A stretch of DNA of 64,000 bases from an uncultured Flavobacterium sp. (GTDB taxonomy: Bacteria > Bacteroidota > Bacteroidia > Flavobacteriales > Flavobacteriaceae). Location of the stretch: NCBI RefSeq assembly GCF_951805225.1, contig NZ_OX638201.1, positions 4,402,001 through 4,466,000 of the forward strand. Direction: 5' to 3'. This document shows positions 34,119-43,368 of the stretch, piece after piece. A program made the position numbers and the translations under genes. A model generated the notes under the pieces. The model had not been told where the DNA came from. It worked only from the letters and a program-made list of their open reading frames with translations, and did not search any database. Positions within the stretch are counted from its first letter, which is position 1. Every line of letters begins with the position of its first letter.

Positions 34119-35921
34119 ATGGGTTTAGTTACCGCGAAAGAAGTTGCAAAGGCAATAAATGTTGAGAAGTACGGAGTTCTTGGTACTTTTTCAGGCTGGA
34201 TTCTTATGAAGGTTCTTAAGATCTCTACCCTTAATAAAATTTACGATCATAATAAACATTTAGAGGATGTTGCGTTTTTGAATGGGATCTTGGATGAAAT
34301 GGAAATTAAATTCGAAATTCCGGAAGAAGATTTAAAACGTTTACCTAAAGATGGCGCGTATATTACCATCTCAAATCATCCGCTTGGAGGAATTGATGGT
34401 ATTTTGCTTTTGAAATTAATGCTCGAAAGAGAACCAAATTTCAAAATCATCGCTAACTTTTTATTACACAGAATTGTTCCGCTTAAAAAATATATAATGC
34501 CGGTTAATCCTTTTGAAAATCATAAGGATGCTAAATCGAGCGTTGTTGGAATCAAAGAAACTTTACGCCATTTAAGTGATGGAAAACCGTTGGGAATTTT
34601 CCCTGCCGGGGAAGTTTCTACCTATAAAGATGGAAAACTAGTTGTAGACAAACCTTGGGAAGAAGGCGCTTTGAAGTTAATTCGAAAAGCTAAAGTTCCT
34701 GTAGTTCCAATTTATTTTCACGCTAAAAACAGTAAATTATTTTATTGGCTTTCTAAAATTGATGATACTTTGCGAACTGCAAAATTACCATCAGAATTGC
34801 TTACGCAGAAAGATCGGGTAATTAAAGTTCGTATTGGAAAACCGATTTCTGTAAATGAACAAAACGAAATTGAATCGTTTGAAGAATACTCAGAATTTTT
34901 AAGAAAGAAAACCTATATGCTTGCAAATCCTTTTGAAAAGGACAGCAAACTATTGGATACTGCAAGTTTAAAAATACCAAAAGCACCTAAAAAAATCGTA
35001 ACGCCAGCAAGTGAATCTAAAATGCTTGACGAGGTAAATATGCTAAGAAACAGCGATTGTCGTTTGTTGCAAAGTAAAAATTACGAGGTGTTTTTTGCAA
35101 GAGCAAAATCTATTCCGAATGTTTTGCACGAAATTGGTCGTTTGCGTGAAATCACTTTTCGTGAAGTTGGTGAAGGAACAAATGAATCTATCGATTTAGA
35201 TAAATTTGACCAATATTATCACCATATGTTTTTATGGGACGATGAAACTAAAAAAATTGCTGGTGCTTACCGCATGGGATTAGGTTCTGAGATTTATCGT
35301 AAATACGGAATTGAAGGCTTCTATTTGAATGATTTATTTAGATTTGAACCTGAATTACATGATATGATGCATAAATCTATAGAAATGGGTCGTGCATTTA
35401 TCATCAAAGAATATCAGCAAAAACCGATGCCTTTGTTCTTATTATGGAAAGGTATTATTCATACAACATTACGTTATCCTGAACACAAATATTTGTTAGG
35501 CGGCGTGAGTATTAGTAATCAGTTTTCAGATTTCTCTAAATCATTGATGATTGAGTTCATGAAGTCCAATTACTATGATCCTTATATTGCACAATATATT
35601 CACCCAAAAAAGGCTTATAAAGTAAAACTGAAAGATGCTGATAAAGATTTTATCTTCGATGAAGCAGAATCTGATTTGAATAAGTTTGATAAAATCATTG
35701 ACGAATTAGAACCAGGAAATTTACGTTTACCTGTTTTAATCAAAAAGTATATCAAGCAAAATGCACGTGTTGTAGCTTTTAACGTCGATCCTTTGTTTAA
35801 TAATGCTATCGATGGTTTAATGTACATTAGAATCGCAGATATTCCGGAAAGCACAATGAAACCGGTTATCGAAGAATTTCAAATAGAATTGGAGCGCAAA
35901 TTATCTGAGAAAGAAGATTAA
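34119..35921 (+). CDS. olsF: OlsF-type bifunctional ornithine lipid synthase
   Basis: A 600-residue fusion of two acyltransferases. The N-terminal part (about 1-290) is PlsC/OlsA-like with NHPLGGIDG (His87, Asp93) and FPAGEVSTYKDGKL. It would O-acylate lyso-ornithine lipid. The C-terminal part (about 310-600) is a GNAT/hemolysin-type OlsB-like N-acyltransferase: IGRLREITFREVGEGTNES, WDDETKKIAGAYRMG, EMGRAFIIKEYQQ. The known flavobacterial OlsF protein has this order and makes both acylations, giving phosphorus-free ornithine lipids at the membrane. Encoded alone between its own -7 box and a strong terminator. Confidence 0.8.
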   Translation: MGLVTAKEVAKAINVEKYGVLGTFSGWILMKVLKISTLNKIYDHNKHLEDVAFLNGILDEMEIKFEIPEEDLKRLPKDGAYITISNHPLGGIDGILLLKLMLEREPNFKIIANFLLHRIVPLKKYIMPVNPFENHKDAKSSVVGIKETLRHLSDGKPLGIFPAGEVSTYKDGKLVVDKPWEEGALKLIRKAKVPVVPIYFHAKNSKLFYWLSKIDDTLRTAKLPSELLTQKDRVIKVRIGKPISVNEQNEIESFEEYSEFLRKKTYMLANPFEKDSKLLDTASLKIPKAPKKIVTPASESKMLDEVNMLRNSDCRLLQSKNYEVFFARAKSIPNVLHEIGRLREITFREVGEGTNESIDLDKFDQYYHHMFLWDDETKKIAGAYRMGLGSEIYRKYGIEGFYLNDLFRFEPELHDMMHKSIEMGRAFIIKEYQQKPMPLFLLWKGIIHTTLRYPEHKYLLGGVSISNQFSDFSKSLMIEFMKSNYYDPYIAQYIHPKKAYKVKLKDADKDFIFDEAESDLNKFDKIIDELEPGNLRLPVLIKKYIKQNARVVAFNVDPLFNNAIDGLMYIRIADIPESTMKPVIEEFQIELERKLSEKED

Positions 35922-35943
35922 TTACAGCGATTATTATAAAATT

Positions 35944-35980
35944 AAAATCCCATTTGCTATAAAAGCGAATGGGATTTTTT
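35944..35980 (+). terminator. Terminator of olsF
   Basis: AAAATCCCATTTGC pairs with GCGAATGGGATTTT (one T-G wobble) and a T-run follows. Confidence 0.85.
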
Positions 35981-36204
35981 AATTACAATTTTTTCCTCAA
36001 AACTAGTCCGGATGTTCCTTCCCAAACAATTTACCAAATCTCTATTTTTTGAATTAGATATAATTAAACTCATATCCAAACCCTATTAAAGAACAACTAC
36101 ACTTCGTTTGTAAAGAGATGCAATATTACTTCGCAAAAGAACTAGAAACGTCCCTTAAAAGTCATTAAAACAAAAGAAAAAGATATTTATAAAACTCCCA
36201 AAAA

Positions 36205-36240
36205 GAAAAAATCCCATTTGCCGCAGCGAATGGGATTTTT
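36205..36240 (-). terminator. Terminator of the DUF4234/DUF2752/TM2 cluster
   Basis: AAAAAATCCCATTTGC/GCGAATGGGATTTTT hairpin; on the minus strand it is followed by T. It lies just after the TM2 gene's stop and is the twin of the olsF terminator. Confidence 0.8.
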
Positions 36241-36246
36241 TATGTT

Positions 36247-36522
36247 TTAGAACCAAGGTTTTTGACCAATCTGATATGTTTGATAAAAATCTTCATCAGT
36301 TTTAGTGAGGTAAATTATCCCTTCTATTATACCAATTAAACCTCCAATACCAAATATTATGTTCAATAAAATTTGAATAATTCCCTCTTTTGTATATCCT
36401 AAATAAAATTTATGAATACCCAAAAAACCTAATAAAATAGCTAGAATTCCTGCTACAACCTTTTTATTCTCTTCACGATAAACCGGAGGATTATTCCAGT
36501 GTTCTGTTTTTGTGTTTTCCAT
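36247..36522 (-). CDS. TM2 domain-containing membrane protein
   Basis: A 91-residue protein with the TM2 signature: VAGILAILLGFLGIHKFYLG followed by YTKEGIIQILL and GGLIGIIEGIIYL. Two transmembrane helices (about 25-43 and 50-72) are joined by a short loop with the G-x-H-K/R-F-Y-L-G motif. The C-terminus has FYQTYQIG. It is the third gene of a minus-strand cluster with two other small membrane proteins. Function unknown; inner-membrane location inferred. Confidence 0.88.
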   Translation of the reverse strand: MENTKTEHWNNPPVYREENKKVVAGILAILLGFLGIHKFYLGYTKEGIIQILLNIIFGIGGLIGIIEGIIYLTKTDEDFYQTYQIGQKPWF

Positions 36523-36575
36523 TTTTATAGTGTTATTAGTTAATTAAACTTCTTTAAAAAAGGTTTTCCTGTCTT

Positions 36576-37049
36576 TTAAAACCAAATGGATTGATGCAAT
36601 ATATCATCAAACGAATTATTTTTGACAAAAAGAATCAATCGGATAAAATGATAAAAAGCTAAAAAATAAGCCATATTATAGGCTAGTTTTCTATTGTATA
36701 AAAGACTTGTAAAATATTCTTTTTTAGTTATAATTTCTGTTGTCAATACAATAATAGTAAGCCAACAAAACACAATAACAAAAGGCCCTAAAATATGATA
36801 ACTAAGTGACTTGTAAATATCTCCCTGATAAAAATAAACCAATGATTTTGTAATCCCGCAACCAGGACAAGGAAAACCTGTAACCATCTTGAAAGGGCAA
36901 AACGACTGATCAGATTCTAAATGGTTATTATGATTATCAAGCATCAAAAAAAACGGAACTATCAGTGTAATTGCTGCACCGATAATTCCGTAAATTTTAC
37001 GTTTTGTTCTGTTATTATTTGTATAATCTGTTGATATCACCTTGTACAA
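36576..37049 (-). CDS. DUF2752 membrane protein
   Basis: A 157-residue membrane protein. Its central motif CPFKMVTGFPCPGCGITKSL is the DUF2752 hallmark (Cys pair and G-I-T-K). There are about four hydrophobic helices (23-40, 85-105, 125-140 and a weaker one). The coding start overlaps the end of the DUF4234 gene by 35 bases, which suggests translational coupling. No other good start lies nearby. Role unknown. Confidence 0.82.
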   Translation of the reverse strand: MYKVISTDYTNNNRTKRKIYGIIGAAITLIVPFFLMLDNHNNHLESDQSFCPFKMVTGFPCPGCGITKSLVYFYQGDIYKSLSYHILGPFVIVFCWLTIIVLTTEIITKKEYFTSLLYNRKLAYNMAYFLAFYHFIRLILFVKNNSFDDILHQSIWF

Positions 37050-37398
37050 TCATTGCTGCTGCAATAGGAAAAAAGAATCCTAAAACAATTAATAAAGTTG
37101 ACTGATCTTTTTGAAGCTCTCCAGTTTTCTCATAAACTTTTGGCAATGCTTCTTTTCCAGCCAAATAATAAAAATAAATATTTACCGGCATACAACATCC
37201 TGCAAAAATTGCAATAGGCTGTGAGATAACTTCTCTTCCTGCAACGGCATTAAAAACTTCAGATACTTTAATATTCCAATAAATTAAATATAATCCACAA
37301 GTCAAAAACCCAAAAAGCAATACCATAATAGGATCTACTTTAAATACTGGAATTGGTTCATTAAAATTATTAGACGTTTCTTTAAATTCGTTTTCCAT
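37015..37398 (-). CDS. DUF4234-like membrane protein
   Basis: A 127-residue protein with a polar N-terminus (1-22) and then three hydrophobic helices (about 23-41, 58-76, 100-118). The segment VDPIMVLLFGFLTCGLYLIYWNIK resembles DUF4234 proteins, which open with such a hydrophobic segment and Y-x-x-Y-W. First gene of a three-gene cluster of small membrane proteins, overlapping the next by 35 bases. Family call is by general pattern. Confidence 0.65.
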   Translation of the reverse strand: MENEFKETSNNFNEPIPVFKVDPIMVLLFGFLTCGLYLIYWNIKVSEVFNAVAGREVISQPIAIFAGCCMPVNIYFYYLAGKEALPKVYEKTGELQKDQSTLLIVLGFFFPIAAAMIVQGDINRLYK

Positions 37399-37581
37399 TT
37401 TTTATTAGTTAAAATTAATTGGTTATGTCCTACTCTTAGGATTTTCGGTCACTCCTTATTTAGAAACAATATTATTAAAAATTAACATTAAAAACTAATT
37501 CTAGTCTAAAAATTCTACAGAAAAAACTCGTTATTTAATTCTAAAAACTACAATGCAATCAAAACTTGGTCTTTAAACAAT

Positions 37582-38529
37582 TTACTTATTATAAACCGCT
37601 TTAATTTTATCTACTATAACCTGCGCCAAACGCTCGTGGCTCTCAAAAGTCCAACCGGCAATATGAGGCGTCAACAAGACATTTTTGGCTTCTAATAAAT
37701 ATTGAAAAGCTTCCGGAGTATTTTTATCCTGAAATAATGTTTCAAAAGATAATTTCTCATATTCCAAAACATCCAAACCTGCTCCCAGAATCTTTTTAAC
37801 CTTCATAGCTTCAACCAAATCTGCTGTAACGATATTTTTACCACGCGAAGTATTTATAATCCAAAATGGCTTCGAAAACGCATTTATAAAATCAGCATTC
37901 ACAATTTTATCCGTTTCCGGAGTCCATGGAAGATGTAAACTCAAAACATCTGCTTTTTGCTGTAATTCCTGCAATGAAACTTGTCTGGCATTTTCATCTC
38001 CAATATTTTCTAAGATATCATGAAACAAAACTTCTACTTCAAAACCACGAAGTTTTTTAGCAAAAGCTTTTCCCATATTTCCGTAACCAATAATTCCAAC
38101 GGTTTTTCCATCAAGTTCATGACCACGATTGCTTTCACGATTCCAATGTCCCCCTTTTATTTCGGCATCGGCTTGATTTAAATTATTGAATAATGACAAA
38201 ATTACGCCTAAAGAATGTTCTGCAACAGCGTTGCGATTACCTTCCGGAGCAGCAATTAAGTGAATTCCTTTTGTCTTGGCATAATCACAATCGATACTTT
38301 CTAAACCCGCACCAACTCTGGCAATAAACTGCAAATTGGTAGCTTTATCCAAAAACGTTTTATCAATTTTAAAACGGCTCCTGATTACAATTCCGTTATA
38401 ATCCTGAATCTTGGATTCAACTTCTTCTTTTGAAGATTTAAAATCGGCGTGATTTTCAAAACCGGCATCTTCTAATTGTTGCCATAAAATTGGGTGATTG
38501 CTATCGATGTGAAGAATTTTTATGCTCAT
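37582..38529 (-). CDS. D-2-hydroxyacid dehydrogenase (NAD-binding)
   Basis: A 315-residue dehydrogenase of the D-isomer-specific 2-hydroxyacid family, close to phosphoglycerate dehydrogenases in its core. The catalytic domain comes first, then a Rossmann domain with GIIGYGNMGKAFAKKLRGF. The family's catalytic Arg (NTSRGKNIV), Glu (LDVLEYE) and His (LLTPHIAGWT) are all present. RVGAGLESIDCDYAKTKGI is the usual N-terminal block. No ACT domain, so it is shorter than full SerA. The substrate is uncertain: phosphoglycerate or another 2-hydroxyacid. Monocistronic. Confidence 0.88.
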   Translation of the reverse strand: MSIKILHIDSNHPILWQQLEDAGFENHADFKSSKEEVESKIQDYNGIVIRSRFKIDKTFLDKATNLQFIARVGAGLESIDCDYAKTKGIHLIAAPEGNRNAVAEHSLGVILSLFNNLNQADAEIKGGHWNRESNRGHELDGKTVGIIGYGNMGKAFAKKLRGFEVEVLFHDILENIGDENARQVSLQELQQKADVLSLHLPWTPETDKIVNADFINAFSKPFWIINTSRGKNIVTADLVEAMKVKKILGAGLDVLEYEKLSFETLFQDKNTPEAFQYLLEAKNVLLTPHIAGWTFESHERLAQVIVDKIKAVYNK

Positions 38530-38657
38530 TACTTTTTAATTTTATTAAAACAAAAATACGGTTAATTCTCTAAGATATCTTGTAAAAATTAATCCCGCAA
38601 AAACCAACAAAAGCAAAACCAAGAAGTTCAAAATTTCTTATTGGTCCGATTTTTTTT

Positions 38658-38665
38658 TAACTTTG
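38658..38665 (+). promoter_or_regulatory. -7 element of nhaA
   Basis: TAACTTTG matches TAnnTTTG, 63 bases before the ATG. A TTG lies only 14 bases upstream (38641-38643), so the -33 box is not secure. Confidence 0.4.
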
Positions 38666-38728
38666 AAAATATAAGATTCGCCAGCTTTGTCCGAATTTTT
38701 CCTTTCTAAATTATAATTCCCCTCCAAT

Positions 38729-39874
38729 ATGAAACTAACCAAGACTTTTAAAGCCTTTTTTGAAAATGAAAAATCGGGAGGAATATTATTACTCTTTGTC
38801 ACTATTATATCACTTTACCTCGCCAATTCTTCGTTTCAGACAGAATACATCGCTTTTTGGGAAAAAGATATAAACGGACATTCGATCACACATTGGATTA
38901 ATGACGGTTTAATGACGATTTTCTTTTTGTTAATTGGTCTTGAATTAGAACGCGAAATTTATCATGGCGAATTATCCAGCATAAAAAATGCCTCTTTACC
39001 AATTATGGCAGCTCTTGGCGGAATGCTTATTCCTGCTTCAATTTTCCTGGCTTTAAATTTTGGAACCGCAACTCAAAACGGAGCGGGAATCCCAATGGCA
39101 ACAGATATAGCTTTTGCAATTGGAATTTTGTCTCTTTTAGGAAAAAAAGTTCCATCATCATTAAAAGTGTTTCTAACTGCCCTCGCTGTTATTGACGATT
39201 TAGGCGCTATTGTAGTAATTGCCGTTTTCTACACGACAACAATTTCTTTTGTAAATCTTGCCATTGCATTAGGAATCTGGGCATTCTTATTTATTTTGAA
39301 TCGAATGAAAGTTCAAAACCTGATTCCATATTTAATTGGAGGCGTTGTAATGTGGTATTTTATGCTAAATTCTGGCGTTCATGCAACAATTACGGGAGTT
39401 ATTTTAGCTTTTGTAATTCCGTTTGGCGATGGCGGAGAAAATTCATCTTCGTATAAACTACAGCACTTTTTACACAAACCTGTTGCTTTCTTTATTTTGC
39501 CATTGTTTGCCATTGCAAATACTTGTATTGCAATTCAATCTGACTGGCACGAAGGTTTAAATCATCCAAATACATTTGGAATCATTTTAGGTTTAGTAGT
39601 TGGAAAACCTCTGGGAATTTTACTTTTCTCTTCTATTGGAGTAAGTGCAGGATTATGTTCTTTACCTAAAAATCTGAAATGGGCGCATATTCTAGGCGCA
39701 GGAATGTTGGGCGGAATTGGTTTTACAATGTCAATCTTCATTACGATTCTCGCTTTTAAAGATCCTGAAACTATCGTTTTTTCTAAAATCGCTATTTTGA
39801 TTGCTTCAATACTTTCCGGAATTTTTGGATTGGTTTATTTGAAATTTACTGTGTCCAAGAAAAAAACCATTTAA
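38729..39874 (+). CDS. nhaA: Na+/H+ antiporter NhaA
   Basis: A 381-residue, about 12-helix inner-membrane antiporter exchanging Na+ for H+ in pH and salt homeostasis. The family core is clear: GLMTIFFLLIGLELEREI, PMATDIAFAIGILSLLGKKV, FLTALAVIDDLGAIVVIAVF with the paired Asp ion site. It ends with the typical GFTMSIFITILAF segment. Length fits (380-390). A small lipoprotein gene follows after 2 bases, so they are probably cotranscribed. Confidence 0.96.
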   Translation: MKLTKTFKAFFENEKSGGILLLFVTIISLYLANSSFQTEYIAFWEKDINGHSITHWINDGLMTIFFLLIGLELEREIYHGELSSIKNASLPIMAALGGMLIPASIFLALNFGTATQNGAGIPMATDIAFAIGILSLLGKKVPSSLKVFLTALAVIDDLGAIVVIAVFYTTTISFVNLAIALGIWAFLFILNRMKVQNLIPYLIGGVVMWYFMLNSGVHATITGVILAFVIPFGDGGENSSSYKLQHFLHKPVAFFILPLFAIANTCIAIQSDWHEGLNHPNTFGIILGLVVGKPLGILLFSSIGVSAGLCSLPKNLKWAHILGAGMLGGIGFTMSIFITILAFKDPETIVFSKIAILIASILSGIFGLVYLKFTVSKKKTI

Positions 39875-39876
39875 TT

Positions 39877-40413
39877 ATGACAACGTCTTTTTATAAAATT
39901 ACAATCATAACTTTCTCCTTTCTACTATTTTCTTCCTGCAAGGATAAATCCAAAAACGTTACAGACGAAAACAATTCTAAAGAAGTTCTTATCGATTTGA
40001 CAAACAAAAACGACGAATCTATTGAAGGTTTATACAAAACAGAACCAGATCCAAATAGCACTGAAGAATGTGAAATTTCTCTTGAAATCGCTAAAATAAA
40101 AAGTGACTATGTCTATTCTCTAAAAACTAAACTTCGAAAAGTAAAAGGCAAAGCAACTTTCTCTACAAATGAATCCGGAGAAAAATATATTGTTTTAGAA
40201 GGCATAAAATGGGATGATTATGAAGGAGACATCAGCAATGAAGATGAAACTGATTCTATTTCTGACTCAAAAGAAGCATTAGAAATTCCTGTTGGAATTG
40301 ATGCGAGTTATGTAAAAGACACCATAACTATTCAGAATTATGGCAATTCTATGAATTCGTATACTAAGATTTCAGAATGTGGCAGGAAATACATACAGTT
40401 GATTAAGAAATAA
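39877..40413 (+). CDS. Lipoprotein of unknown function
   Basis: A 178-residue lipoprotein: hydrophobic N-terminus ending LFSSC (Cys21), then an acidic linker (KNVTDENNSKEVLIDLTNKN). A beta-rich body includes EGLYKTEPDPNSTEECEISLEI and VLEGIKWDDYEGD. Three further Cys residues occur in the body. It lies 2 bases after nhaA and 11 before the ABM-like gene, so it shares their transcript. No named family recognised. Confidence 0.65.
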   Translation: MTTSFYKITIITFSFLLFSSCKDKSKNVTDENNSKEVLIDLTNKNDESIEGLYKTEPDPNSTEECEISLEIAKIKSDYVYSLKTKLRKVKGKATFSTNESGEKYIVLEGIKWDDYEGDISNEDETDSISDSKEALEIPVGIDASYVKDTITIQNYGNSMNSYTKISECGRKYIQLIKK

Positions 40414-40424
40414 AACTTACTATT

Positions 40425-40724
40425 ATGATTGCGAGAATCTGGCACGGAAAAACAAGAATTGAAAATTATGAAACCTATACTCAATTCATAAAAAACACAG
40501 CAATTCCTGACTATTCAAAAACAACAGGTTTTATAAAATTGTCATTTTTAAGAAACATTAAAAACAACGAAGCCCACTTTACACTTATTACCTATTGGAA
40601 AAACCTCGAAGCGATTAAAAACTTTGCCGGCGAAGATTATGAAAAGGCTAAATATTATCCTGAAGATGATGAGTTTCTCTTGGAGTTTGAAGAAAAAGTC
40701 GAACATTTTGAAGTTTTTGCATAA
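40425..40724 (+). CDS. Antibiotic biosynthesis monooxygenase (ABM) domain protein
   Basis: A 99-residue small ferredoxin-like-fold protein. MIARIWHGKT, YETYTQFI, TTGFIKLSFLR and FTLITYWKNLEAIKNFAGED follow the ABM domain plan (Trp-rich strand, dimerising beta sheet). Members act as small monooxygenases or stress-linked binding proteins, often as dimers. Here no heme or quinone specificity can be read. Last gene after nhaA and the lipoprotein gene, before a bidirectional terminator. Confidence 0.8.
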   Translation: MIARIWHGKTRIENYETYTQFIKNTAIPDYSKTTGFIKLSFLRNIKNNEAHFTLITYWKNLEAIKNFAGEDYEKAKYYPEDDEFLLEFEEKVEHFEVFA

Positions 40725-40740
40725 GAAAAAACCGAAAATA

Positions 40741-40785
40741 AAAAATCCCAAATTCTAATTTTATCAATTGGAATTTGGGATTTTT
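40741..40785. terminator. Bidirectional terminator between the ABM gene and proC
   Basis: AAAAATCCCAAATTC and GAATTTGGGATTTTT form a 15-bp stem around a 15-base loop, serving the converging genes. Confidence 0.85.
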
Positions 40786-40806
40786 ATATTGAAATTTCTC
40801 ATAAAA

Positions 40807-41583
40807 CTAACCTTTAATCTGTTTCAAAGAAGTTTTGATTCCTTTGATCAAAGACGAACTAAAACCATTATGTTCCATTTCGTTCAAACCAACGATTGTG
40901 CAGCCTTGAGGCGTTGTTACACGATCGATTAATTGCTCCGGATGTACTTTTTCCTCTAATAACATTTTTGCAGCTCCTTTTACAGTTTGTGCCGCAATTG
41001 CCAAAGCTGTATTCGAATCAAAACCTATTTCGATTCCGGCTTGCATCGAAGCACGAATATATCTTAAAGCATATGCCGTTCCGCATGCGCCAAGAACAGT
41101 TGCAGCATCCATTAACTTTTCGTCAATAACCGGAGCCGTTCCTAAATCCTGAAATAAATCAACGATTGGCAAAGCTTTTTCTCTGTCCTTTTCAGGGAAA
41201 GAAATACAAGTCGCTGACTCTCCAAATTGTGCCGCAATATTTGGCATAATGCGAATTACAGGATATTCGTTATTTGTTTTTTCCTGAAGCATATCCAGCG
41301 ATAAACCACTTACTGCAGATGCAATAGTTTTTCCTTTGATTACCGGTAAAATTTCAGCAAAAACGGTATCAACCTGATATGGTTTAATGGTTAAAATCAC
41401 AACATCGGCTTCTTGAATATTATGTTTATTATCTGATGAAACCGTGATTCCGTATTCCGATAAATATTGAATACTTGCGATATTTCTTCGTGTAACCGTA
41501 ACCTGATTACTTTTAGAGAACTTTGCAATTCCCAAGGCGATAGAAACTCCCAAGTTTCCTCCTCCAATTATATGTACTTTCAT
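40807..41583 (-). CDS. proC: Pyrroline-5-carboxylate reductase
   Basis: A 258-residue NADPH-dependent enzyme for the last step of proline synthesis. The Rossmann motif IIGGGNLGVSIALGI is at the N-terminus. VILTIKPYQVDTVFAEIL and VIRIMPNIAAQFGESATCIS are typical. The C-terminal signature (TVKGAAKMLLEEKVHPEQLIDRVTTPQGCTIVGL) contains the D-x-V-x-(S/T)-P-x-G block. Slightly short for the family but complete. Cytosolic oligomer by family knowledge; monocistronic. Confidence 0.95.
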   Translation of the reverse strand: MKVHIIGGGNLGVSIALGIAKFSKSNQVTVTRRNIASIQYLSEYGITVSSDNKHNIQEADVVILTIKPYQVDTVFAEILPVIKGKTIASAVSGLSLDMLQEKTNNEYPVIRIMPNIAAQFGESATCISFPEKDREKALPIVDLFQDLGTAPVIDEKLMDAATVLGACGTAYALRYIRASMQAGIEIGFDSNTALAIAAQTVKGAAKMLLEEKVHPEQLIDRVTTPQGCTIVGLNEMEHNGFSSSLIKGIKTSLKQIKG

Positions 41584-41961
41584 TCTTGGTTGGTTTTTTG
41601 ATTTATTTTTAGCTGAGTAATAGCAGATTTTTTCGGCATGTAAATTACGCAGATTTTACAGATATTAAATCACTGTAATCTATCAATTTGTGGCAAAAAT
41701 CTAAAAGTCAAGAATCATTCTGGCTATTTTAAAAGCATTATTCCATCTAGCTCTTTTCGAAAGAAACACGGATGATACGGGATTTACAAAAGTAAAAACG
41801 CAGATGAAAACGGATTTTTAAAAATAATAGATGAAAAAATTCGTTTTGATCGGCGTTTTCGCAATAGCGAATCAGTTTAATCCGCGTTCCTCTATAGATA
41901 TTTTAAGATTTGTAGTCGTAATAAACAAACCTTGCACAAAATTTATGCATCTATATTATTC
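41584..41961. other. Intergenic region between proC and mgtE, no gene
   Basis: About 380 bases without a credible frame. It contains fragments of dispersed repeats of the ACGCAGATTTTACAGAT and CACGGATGATACGG type, which recur near 44.28 kb. No clear hairpin terminator was found. Confidence 0.5.
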
Positions 41962-43368
41962 TTATAGCAATTTTCCTTTTAATAATAAAGAAGCAATCGT
42001 AAAGTAAATCACTAATCCTGTTACATCTACCAAAGTAGCCACAAATGGCGCCGATGAAGTTGCGGGATCTAGTTTAAGTCTTTTCAGTAAAAAAGGTATC
42101 ATTGATCCGGAAAGTGTTCCCCATAAAACAATAAATACTAATGAAAGCGAAACCGTTGCTCCAATTGCTAACCAATGTTCTCCGTATTCATAAAGACCGG
42201 TTTGTTGCCAAACCATAATTCTGATGAAACCAACAATTCCTAAAATTGCGCCTAATAAAAAACCTGATGCAATTTCTTTCTTCATTACATACCACCAATC
42301 CTTTAGTGTCAGCTCTTTCAATGCCATTGCACGAATAATCAAAGTCGCTGCTTGTGAACCGGAATTTCCTCCACTCGAAATAATAAGCGGAACAAATAAT
42401 GCTAAAACTACAGCTTTCTCAATTTCACCTTCAAAAAATCCCATCGCCGAAGCCGTGAACATTTCTCCAATAAATAAAACAACCAACCAAGTAGCTCTTT
42501 TTTTGACCATTTCGCCCAAACGTGTTTGAACGTAAGGTAATTCTAAGGCTTCCAATCCCCCGAATTTCTGAATATCTTCGGTATCTCTTTTCTCGATTTC
42601 GTCTTTGATTACATCGATAATATCATCGATTGTAATGCGACCAACCAAACGTCCTAATTCATCCACAACCGGAATTGCTTCAAGGTCGTATTTATCCATT
42701 ATTCTGGCAACCTCAACATCAGGTGTTTCAACGTTTACATGATATAATTTTCGAATATAGATATCAGAAATTTGCGTTTTTGTAGAAGTTGTCAATAAGT
42801 CCTTAAGCGACAATCTGCCTTTAAGTCTGTTTTCATCATCAACAACATAAATTGAATGTACTCGCGAAACATTTTCTGCCTGAATACGCATTTCTTTAAC
42901 GCAAGTAAGTACGTTCCAGTTTTCGTTGACTTTCACCAACTCTTTATGCATAATACCTCCGGCAGTATCTTCGTCGTAACGCAATAAATCAACGATTCCT
43001 TTTGCGTGTTCTACGTCCTGAAGTTCGGAGATTACCTCGGCTTTTCTATCTTTTGAAAGTTCTCCAATAATATCCGCCGCATCATTGGTTTCAAGTTCAT
43101 CAAGCTCTTCGGCAATTTCTTTAGGCGAAAGTCTGTTTAAGATTTGTTCACGTAAATCGTCTTCTAATTCCAAAAGAATTTCAGCCGTTTTTTCGCTATC
43201 TAAAACCTTGAATATATAAGTTGCTTCATCAATGTCAATTTCATCAAGGATTTCAGCGAAATCCGCGTGATGCATGTCATTTAATAAAATCTCCAGCTCT
43301 TTGTTGTTTTTAGCTTGGATGAGTTGAGCTATTTGTTTAATTAGCTCTTTACTGATTTTAAACTCCAT
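41962..43368 (-). CDS. mgtE: MgtE-family magnesium transporter
   Basis: A 468-residue Mg2+ channel/transporter. The N-terminal cytosolic MgtE_N helices (about 20-125) are followed by two CBS domains (about 130-255: HSIYVVDDENRLKGRLSLKD, DLEAIPVVDELGRLVGRITI). A five-helix membrane domain (about 285-468) contains LVVLFIGEMFTASAM, PLIISSGGNSGSQAATLIIR and LDPATSSAPFVATLVDVTGL, the conserved ion-pathway segments. The first ATG overlaps the rsmA stop by 11 bases, so it is translationally coupled. Cytosolic Mg2+ probably closes the channel, by family knowledge. Confidence 0.95.
   Translation of the reverse strand: MEFKISKELIKQIAQLIQAKNNKELEILLNDMHHADFAEILDEIDIDEATYIFKVLDSEKTAEILLELEDDLREQILNRLSPKEIAEELDELETNDAADIIGELSKDRKAEVISELQDVEHAKGIVDLLRYDEDTAGGIMHKELVKVNENWNVLTCVKEMRIQAENVSRVHSIYVVDDENRLKGRLSLKDLLTTSTKTQISDIYIRKLYHVNVETPDVEVARIMDKYDLEAIPVVDELGRLVGRITIDDIIDVIKDEIEKRDTEDIQKFGGLEALELPYVQTRLGEMVKKRATWLVVLFIGEMFTASAMGFFEGEIEKAVVLALFVPLIISSGGNSGSQAATLIIRAMALKELTLKDWWYVMKKEIASGFLLGAILGIVGFIRIMVWQQTGLYEYGEHWLAIGATVSLSLVFIVLWGTLSGSMIPFLLKRLKLDPATSSAPFVATLVDVTGLVIYFTIASLLLKGKLL

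Larger units (their letters stand above)
35922..36246. other. Intergenic region with two twin terminators
   Basis: About 325 bases without a gene, bounded by hairpins at 35944-35980 and 36205-36240. Both carry the same ATCCCATTTGC...GCGAATGGGAT stem. The interior is AT-rich and featureless. Confidence 0.6.
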